From an uncultured bacterium (GTDB lineage Bacteria > Actinomycetota > Actinomycetes > S36-B12), in the NCBI GenBank assembly GCA_903940375.1, contig CAJAKT010000148.1, positions 1 through 9,852 on the forward strand: DNA of 9,852 nt, written 5' to 3'. The notes below the pieces were generated by a model. The model did no database searches, was not told where the DNA came from, and saw only the letters and a list, made by a program, of their open reading frames with translations. The translations under genes were made by a program, and so were the position numbers. Of the stretch, positions 5,939 through 9,852 are shown in pieces; position 1 is the stretch's first letter; every line of letters starts with the position of its first letter.

Positions 5939-7297
5939 CTAGCGGAAGTCGAGGAAGTCCGAGACGTCGCGCGCTGGGCGTTCCGCTGGTGCGGTGGCGG
6001 CCCGGCCGACGGCGATGGCACCGAGTGGCTGCCAGCCGGCGGGCAGGTCGAGCACACCGCGCACGGTGTCGGCGCAGAACATCGTCGACGAGATCCATGC
6101 CGACGCCCAGTCGTCGGCGGCAAGTGCAACCATCAGGTTCTGCACAGCCGCACCGCCGGCGACCATGAACAGATCCCGCTCGTGGGATGCCCGGGCCTCG
6201 TCGGGGTAGTCATGTGCCGCGTCGGTCAGGTCGACGAATGGCAGCACGACGCACGGGGCATGACGCAGCACGTCACCGCGGAGGAGCCGCTTGTCGATCG
6301 ACTCGGCCGAGTACGCATCGAGCTGCGCGAGGTCGCTTCGCCACTGCTCCGCCATCGCGTCCAGCAGGCGGGTGCGTGAGACGTCGTCGGACAATGCGAT
6401 GAAGCGCCAGGGCGTGCTGTGGTGCGGGGCGGGCGCGGTGACGGCGGCCTCGACCGCGCGGGTGATCACGTGATCAGGAACCGGCTCGTCGGTGAAGGCG
6501 CGAACCGTGCGCCGCGCAAATGGCGCCGCGCGTCGGCCCTCCGCGCGGGCCTCGTCGGTTCCGAGGGTGAAGAGGTCCTCCTCGAGGGGTCGGACGGTCG
6601 CGGTGGCGCCGGGGCCGTCGTCGACGCCCACGTAGTGACCCAGGCCACGGACGATCGCGACCGGGCTGCCGGAGAGCTTCCCCTTCACGAGATCGGTTGC
6701 TGCGGCCACCTCATCCGCTACGGCGACAACGGTCATCTCGAGAGTGCGGCCGAAGTCATCGATGCGTCCGGTGTGATCGTCGAGGACGGTTATCCCGGCG
6801 GCGCCGATGGCGACGTCAGTGACGCCCATGCGCCACGGCCGGCCCATCGTGTCGGTGACGACGACACCGACGGTGCATCCCGTAGCGGCTGCGAGCGCGG
6901 AGCGCAGCGCCCGAGCGGACGCGTCGGGGTCGACGGGCAGCAGCACCACGAGACCAGCCTCGACATTGCTGGCGTCGACCCCAGCGGCGGCCATCACCAG
7001 TCCGTGATGTGTCTGGACGATTCGCGTGTCGCCGCGTGGCGTGCGCTTGGTTGCGATGACGCGAACCGACTCGCCGGCGATGACGTCGTCGCGGGAGTCG
7101 GCCGCGACGACGCGTCCCTCGGCCTTCGACACGACCTTGCTGGTGATGACCACGATGTCACCGTCGCGCAGTGCCGTGGATCCGTCAGGCCAGGCCAGTG
7201 CGGGCAGCTGATCGGCGATGATGCTCGCGAGGTCGTCGCCGGCGGCGATGCGACCGATGCCGGGAACGGCGACGATCTGCAGGGGTTCGCGGCTCAT
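5939..7297 (-). CDS. fbiB: FbiB: bifunctional F420:gamma-glutamyl ligase / dehydro-F420 reductase
   Basis: FbiB finishes coenzyme F420: the N-terminal CofE domain adds gamma-linked glutamates using GTP, and the C-terminal FMN-binding nitroreductase-like domain reduces dehydro-F420-0 and aids tail elongation. The 452 residues are near the mycobacterial length (448). CofE domain about 1-245: PGIGRI (12-17), SKVVSKAEGR (53-62), TDTMGRPWRMGVTDVAIG (148-165), GKLSG (206-210). Nitroreductase domain about 255-452: RRTVRAF (262-268), TAPAPHHSTPWRF (287-299), AGGAAVQNLMVAL (380-392), WISSTMF (401-407), GWQPLGAIAVG (421-431). The ATG at 7297 overlaps the fbiA stop by four bases (ATGA), indicating translational coupling, and fixes the start; in-frame codons further upstream are antisense-like frame extension inside fbiA. 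The gene is convergent with the guanylyltransferase gene, 13 bases apart. Confidence 0.96.
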   Translation of the reverse strand: MSREPLQIVAVPGIGRIAAGDDLASIIADQLPALAWPDGSTALRDGDIVVITSKVVSKAEGRVVAADSRDDVIAGESVRVIATKRTPRGDTRIVQTHHGLVMAAAGVDASNVEAGLVVLLPVDPDASARALRSALAAATGCTVGVVVTDTMGRPWRMGVTDVAIGAAGITVLDDHTGRIDDFGRTLEMTVVAVADEVAAATDLVKGKLSGSPVAIVRGLGHYVGVDDGPGATATVRPLEEDLFTLGTDEARAEGRRAAPFARRTVRAFTDEPVPDHVITRAVEAAVTAPAPHHSTPWRFIALSDDVSRTRLLDAMAEQWRSDLAQLDAYSAESIDKRLLRGDVLRHAPCVVLPFVDLTDAAHDYPDEARASHERDLFMVAGGAAVQNLMVALAADDWASAWISSTMFCADTVRGVLDLPAGWQPLGAIAVGRAATAPAERPARDVSDFLDFR

Positions 7298-8307
7298 TGC
7301 GAGGCGGGCACCGGCCCCGCGATGGCGAGGCAGGCGGCCGCAATATCGGCGGTTGCGGCGATGTCGGTCATCATCGCGGGGACGGCCAGGCAGCGGATGC
7401 CGAGTGCCTCGATCGCCGGTACCTCGGCTGCATCGGTGGAGTCGACCAGCCAGGCGTCGATCAGGCCGCCCGATGCGCGGGCGCCGTAGTGGGCGGCGAC
7501 GGCAGCAGCGGAGGTCTGGATCCCGATGGCGGTGAGGCAGGCATCGGCCATTCCGCGAACCGGTGCGCCACCGACGATGGGGGAGACCCCGACGACGGGG
7601 GCGGGTGTGGTGCGTACGGCGTCGGCGATGCCGGGCACCTGCAGGATCGTCCCGATCGAGACGACCGGATTGCTCGGCGGGAACAGCACGAGATCGGCCG
7701 ACATGATCGCGTCGATGACATCGGGGCCCGGCTTCGCGGTGTCGATGCCGACAAGGGCGAAGCCATGGGCCGGCAGGGACGCGCGGTAGCGGATCCACCA
7801 CTCCTGGAAGTGGATGGCCGTTCGCAGGGGCGTGCCGTCGGGGGCGGTGGCGCCGCTCGGATCATCGACGATGACGTGCGTCTCGGCGCGATCGTCGGAC
7901 ATCGGCAGCAGTCGCACGCCCGGCTGCCAGTGCTCGCACAGGGCGCCCGTGACCTGGGTGAGGGTGTAGCCGGACGCCAGGGACTGGGTGCGGACGAGGT
8001 GAGTGGCGATGTCCTTGTCGCCCAGGCCGAACCAGGACGGCTCGACTCCGTAGGACGCGAGCTCGTCCTTGACGGTGAAGGTCTCGCCTTCGCGGCCCCA
8101 TCCGCGCTCCTCGCTGATACCGCTGCCGAGGGTGTACATCACGGTGTCGAGATCGGGGCAGACGCGCAGGCCATGTACCCAGATGTCATCACCGGTATTG
8201 CCGATGACGGTGATCTCGGAGCCCGGGTACTCCCGATCGAGCAGTGCTGACAGGCCGCGAAGGAAGCGGGCGCCGCCGATTCCCCCGGCCAGGACGGTGA
8301 TCCGCAT
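7294..8307 (-). CDS. fbiA: FbiA/CofD: phosphoenolpyruvyl (2-phospho-L-lactate) transferase of F420 synthesis
   Basis: FbiA joins the side chain from an activated guanosine-diphosphate donor (enolpyruvyl-diphosphoguanosine in actinobacteria, lactyl-diphosphoguanosine in archaea) to the deazaflavin Fo, giving dehydro-F420-0 or F420-0. The 337-aa protein has the CofD nucleotide-binding start TVLAGGIGGARFLRGL (4-19), NTGDDIWVHGLRVCPDLDT (37-55) with the conserved acidic residues, FTVKDEL (77-83), GDKDIATHLVRT (96-107), and FPPSNPVVSIGTIL (209-222). The ATG at 8307 follows a CAGGA Shine-Dalgarno (minus strand, 8319-8315) at 7-base spacing. It is the first gene of the fbiA-fbiB operon. The other F420 genes (fbiC for Fo, fbiD/cofC for the donor) are not in this window. 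Same arrangement as Rv3261-Rv3262. Confidence 0.96.
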   Translation of the reverse strand: MRITVLAGGIGGARFLRGLSALLDREYPGSEITVIGNTGDDIWVHGLRVCPDLDTVMYTLGSGISEERGWGREGETFTVKDELASYGVEPSWFGLGDKDIATHLVRTQSLASGYTLTQVTGALCEHWQPGVRLLPMSDDRAETHVIVDDPSGATAPDGTPLRTAIHFQEWWIRYRASLPAHGFALVGIDTAKPGPDVIDAIMSADLVLFPPSNPVVSIGTILQVPGIADAVRTTPAPVVGVSPIVGGAPVRGMADACLTAIGIQTSAAAVAAHYGARASGGLIDAWLVDSTDAAEVPAIEALGIRCLAVPAMMTDIAATADIAAACLAIAGPVPASQ

Positions 8308-8396
8308 CCGGTCATCCTGTCAGATCGCCGACACCGTCTCACGGTCGTCATCGTGGCGAAGCCCCGTCTGCGCCGTCGCTGTCGCAGAATGGCGCC
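8308..8396. promoter_or_regulatory. Divergent fbiA/hydrolase intergenic region with a short inverted repeat
   Basis: These 89 bases hold the start signals for fbiA (minus) and the hydrolase gene (plus). An inverted repeat, gac-accgt (8330-8337) with acggt-(c)-gtc (8341-8349), sits near the middle: 8 bp with a one-base bulge and a 3-base centre. CAGAAT at 8385-8390, six bases before the ATG at 8397, is a possible -10 for a leaderless hydrolase message, since that gene lacks a Shine-Dalgarno. No -35 is convincing. Confidence 0.3.
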
Positions 8397-9659
8397 ATGG
8401 CCGACGATGACCCGACGACGGAGCTGCCGATCGTGGTCGTCGAGCAGGCGATCGAGGCAAGTCCGGACTCAGTGCCGCAGCCAGCAGTGATCGCTTCGCA
8501 CGCCGCCCCGCGCCGCCGGCGCCGGTGGCCGTGGGTGGTGCTCGCCGCCGTCCTCGTCACGGTCATCGCGATTGCGGCCGGTGGCCTCTGGTACATCAGC
8601 GGTCTGATCGGTGACGGTGCGCGCGTTGCCCGTGCCGACGCGGCGTTCCCGATGTCCGTGACGTCCGTTGAGGGCGCGCGCATCTCCTACCGGGGCGGTG
8701 ACGGAGGCTGGGATGACCAGGGCCTGATCGGGATCGCGACCGCCAAGGGCGGCTATCTGCAGACAGCTGACCCGGACACGAGCGAACGCGGGGGTGACGT
8801 GTCGGGCACGCGCACGGTGACGGCTGACGTGCTGGGCGCCCCGCCGGTCGCCGGTGATGCCGCAGCACTGGACGGGTGGTACTTCCCGCGCAATCCCAAG
8901 CTCGGCCTGGGCCTCGACTACGCCGACGTCGCCTACGACGCCCCGCTCGGCCCGACACCGGCCTGGCTGATCCCGGGGACCTCGACGACGTGGGTGATCT
9001 TCACGCACGGCCGCGGTGCCACGCCGCTCGAGGGACTGCGCATCGCGAACACGGTGTCACCGCTCGGCTACCCGATGCTGCTCATCCGGTACCGCAACGA
9101 TGCCCTGGCACCAGCGGGCAACGGCTACGGGCAGTTCGGAGTGGGGGAGTGGCAGGACCTCGAGGCCGCCGTGCAGTACGCGCTGGACAACGGTGCGGAG
9201 CACGTGGTGCTCGCTGGTGCGAGCATGGGCGGATCCATCAGCCTCGCCTTCCTGCAGAACTCGCCGCTGGCCGATCGCGTCGTAGGTGCCTTCCTCGATG
9301 CACCGCTGTCGAGCTTCCCGCAGGTGGTCCGGTCGGGGGCGACGGATATGGGCCTGCCTGCGTTCGCCGCGGACCTTGGCCTGACGGTCGCATCCTGGCG
9401 TTATGGCTTCGACGGAGCGGCGACGGACTACACCGCCGACGCAGCGGCGTTCACCACGCCGATGCTGATCGTCCAAGGGACGGCGGATGCCACCGTCCCG
9501 CCGGCCGTGAACATCGACTTCGCGGCCGCGGCGAACCCCACGACGGTGTCCCTCGAACTGTTCGAGGGAGCCGGTCACGTGATGTCGTGGAACGTCGATC
9601 GCCCCCGCTACGAGGGGCTGCTGCGCGGGTTCCTGGGCCGAGTGGCCCCTGTTCTCTGA
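8397..9659 (+). CDS. Membrane-anchored extracytoplasmic alpha/beta hydrolase, substrate unknown
   Basis: A 420-aa serine hydrolase with a cytoplasmic N-terminus of about 45 residues (acidic, then PRRRRRRWP), one membrane helix at about 46-70, and an outward-facing catalytic part; the basic run before the helix supports N-in/C-out. Alpha/beta-hydrolase signatures: THGRG (203-207) at the oxyanion loop, nucleophile Ser276 in GASMGG (274-279), acid Asp364 in GTADATVP, and His394 in GAGH, so the full triad is present in canonical order. A segment of about 100 residues between the helix and the hydrolase core (GLWYISGL... to PAWLIPG) matches no domain I recognise. Start ATG 8397 has no Shine-Dalgarno. 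The gene is divergent from fbiA. Candidate activities are esterase, dienelactone-hydrolase-like or peptidase; sequence alone does not choose, and any link to F420 is only positional. Confidence 0.88.
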   Translation: MADDDPTTELPIVVVEQAIEASPDSVPQPAVIASHAAPRRRRRWPWVVLAAVLVTVIAIAAGGLWYISGLIGDGARVARADAAFPMSVTSVEGARISYRGGDGGWDDQGLIGIATAKGGYLQTADPDTSERGGDVSGTRTVTADVLGAPPVAGDAAALDGWYFPRNPKLGLGLDYADVAYDAPLGPTPAWLIPGTSTTWVIFTHGRGATPLEGLRIANTVSPLGYPMLLIRYRNDALAPAGNGYGQFGVGEWQDLEAAVQYALDNGAEHVVLAGASMGGSISLAFLQNSPLADRVVGAFLDAPLSSFPQVVRSGATDMGLPAFAADLGLTVASWRYGFDGAATDYTADAAAFTTPMLIVQGTADATVPPAVNIDFAAAANPTTVSLELFEGAGHVMSWNVDRPRYEGLLRGFLGRVAPVL

Positions 9660-9714
9660 TCAGGTGCTCGGGGCTTCCGGATGGCGCGACACGCCGAGAA
9701 GGACGCTTTTCCTG

Positions 9715-9765
9715 CCGAAGAAGTGGACTTTCTGTCCCAAATGTCGGAATCCCACTTGACTTCGG
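9715..9765. repeat. Inverted repeat overlapping the -35 box of the last gene (operator or terminator candidate)
   Basis: The left arm ccgaag-aagtgg (9715-9726) is matched by a right arm ccactt-ga-cttcgg (9752-9765): two 6-bp helices with a 2-base bulge and a 25-base centre. The right arm overlaps the TTGACT hexamer at 9756-9761. It also lies 55 bases past the hydrolase stop, so it could instead act as that gene's transcription terminator, though no T-run follows. Either reading is inference from position. Confidence 0.45.
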
Positions 9766-9784
9766 TAAATGACACCCCTGTAAT
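9756..9784 (+). promoter_or_regulatory. Primary-sigma-type promoter for the gene at 9831
   Basis: TTGACT (9756-9761) and TGTAAT (9779-9784) are separated by 17 bases, close to the consensus of vegetative sigma factors; TAATAC at 9781 with 19-base spacing is the alternative reading. Transcription would begin near 9791, leaving a leader of about 40 bases containing gaggagg at 9816-9822. A GACAC pentamer (9771-9775), the core of the WhiA binding site, lies in the spacer. This is the most convincing promoter in the window. Confidence 0.6.
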
Positions 9785-9830
9785 ACGTCTCAGGCGATGA
9801 CCGTCGCCCAGGGTCGAGGAGGTTCCCCGC

Positions 9831-9852
9831 GTGGCCGACATGGTGCTTGTGC
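9831..9852 (+). CDS. 5' end of a gene running off the window, possibly a WhiB-family regulator
   Basis: Only seven codons are present, reading (M)ADMVLV from a GTG at 9831. The start is supported by a strong Shine-Dalgarno, gaggagg at 9816-9822 with 8-base spacing, and by the promoter at 9756-9784. No domain can be seen in so little sequence. The WhiB suggestion rests on context only: in M. tuberculosis and other actinobacteria a whiB2-type iron-sulfur regulator of cell division and sporulation septation lies immediately beyond and divergent to fbiA. An ATG at 9797 in another frame is also open to the end of the window but has no ribosome binding site. Confidence 0.5.

Noticed and set aside
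6419..7489. Open frame of about 356 codons on the plus strand opposite fbiB
   Set aside because: Same reason: antisense to a full-length FbiB, no recognisable family, compositionally biased.
7298..7801. Upstream in-frame extension of FbiB
   Set aside because: Lies inside fbiA in another frame, reads Arg/His-rich, and the ATGA overlap at 7294-7297 gives the expected CofE N-terminus.
7297..8250. Open frame of about 317 codons on the plus strand opposite fbiA
   Set aside because: Gly/Asp/Arg-rich and domain-free, while the minus strand encodes a full CofD domain; shadow frame.
9683..9710. Intrinsic terminator ggcg-cgaca-cgcc followed by tttt at 9707-9710
   Set aside because: The stem is only 4 bp and the T-run is 11 bases away; too weak to call.
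1..9852. CRISPR arrays, tRNA/rRNA genes, insertion sequences, phage or toxin-antitoxin genes, other defence systems
   Set aside because: No regularly spaced repeats, cloverleaf-like sequence, transposase motifs or recognisable defence or toxin proteins on either strand.

Overview
The window is high-G+C bacterial DNA (roughly two thirds G+C, strong G/C preference at third codon positions) from an actinobacterium. The best evidence is the gene set: a fused two-domain FbiB next to FbiA (coenzyme F420 synthesis), a mycobacterial-type mannose-1-phosphate guanylyltransferase, a TIGR03089-like protein, an LCP-LytR_C protein and an apparent whiB-type gene start. From general knowledge this is close to the Mycobacterium tuberculosis block Rv3260c-Rv3268 (whiB2, fbiA, fbiB, manB, wbbL, rmlD, an LCP gene, a TIGR03089-like gene). 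I cannot resolve the genus.

Layout, left to right. Bases 1 to about 127 do not belong with the rest: on the minus strand they read as an internal piece of an RsgA-type ribosome GTPase at about 56% G+C, and they join abruptly to the C-terminal two thirds of a family 2 glycosyltransferase (to 549, +). Convergent to that is an LCP-family cell-wall ligase (632-2086, -). Divergent from it across a 264-base, potentially structured gap is a secreted SpoIID/LytB-domain protein (2351-4060, +). Its stop codon abuts the stop of a TIGR03089-like gene (4061-4798, -). Divergent from that is the mannose-1-phosphate guanylyltransferase (4849-5925, +), which converges on the fbiA-fbiB operon (8307-5939, -). 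Divergent from fbiA is a membrane-anchored alpha/beta hydrolase (8397-9659, +). After a 171-base gap with a good sigma-70-type promoter and an inverted repeat, the first seven codons of another gene (9831 onward, +) run off the window; synteny suggests a WhiB regulator.

Functionally this is mostly envelope biology: sugar-nucleotide activation, glycosyl transfer, attachment of glycopolymer to peptidoglycan by LCP, and peptidoglycan remodelling by the SpoIID protein, alongside F420 synthesis. I see no mobile element, CRISPR array, phage, RNA gene or obvious new multi-gene system. The points most worth a second look are the chimeric left edge, the potentially structured leader in front of the SpoIID gene, the permuted order of SpoIID motifs, and the inverted repeat overlapping the -35 box of the last gene.
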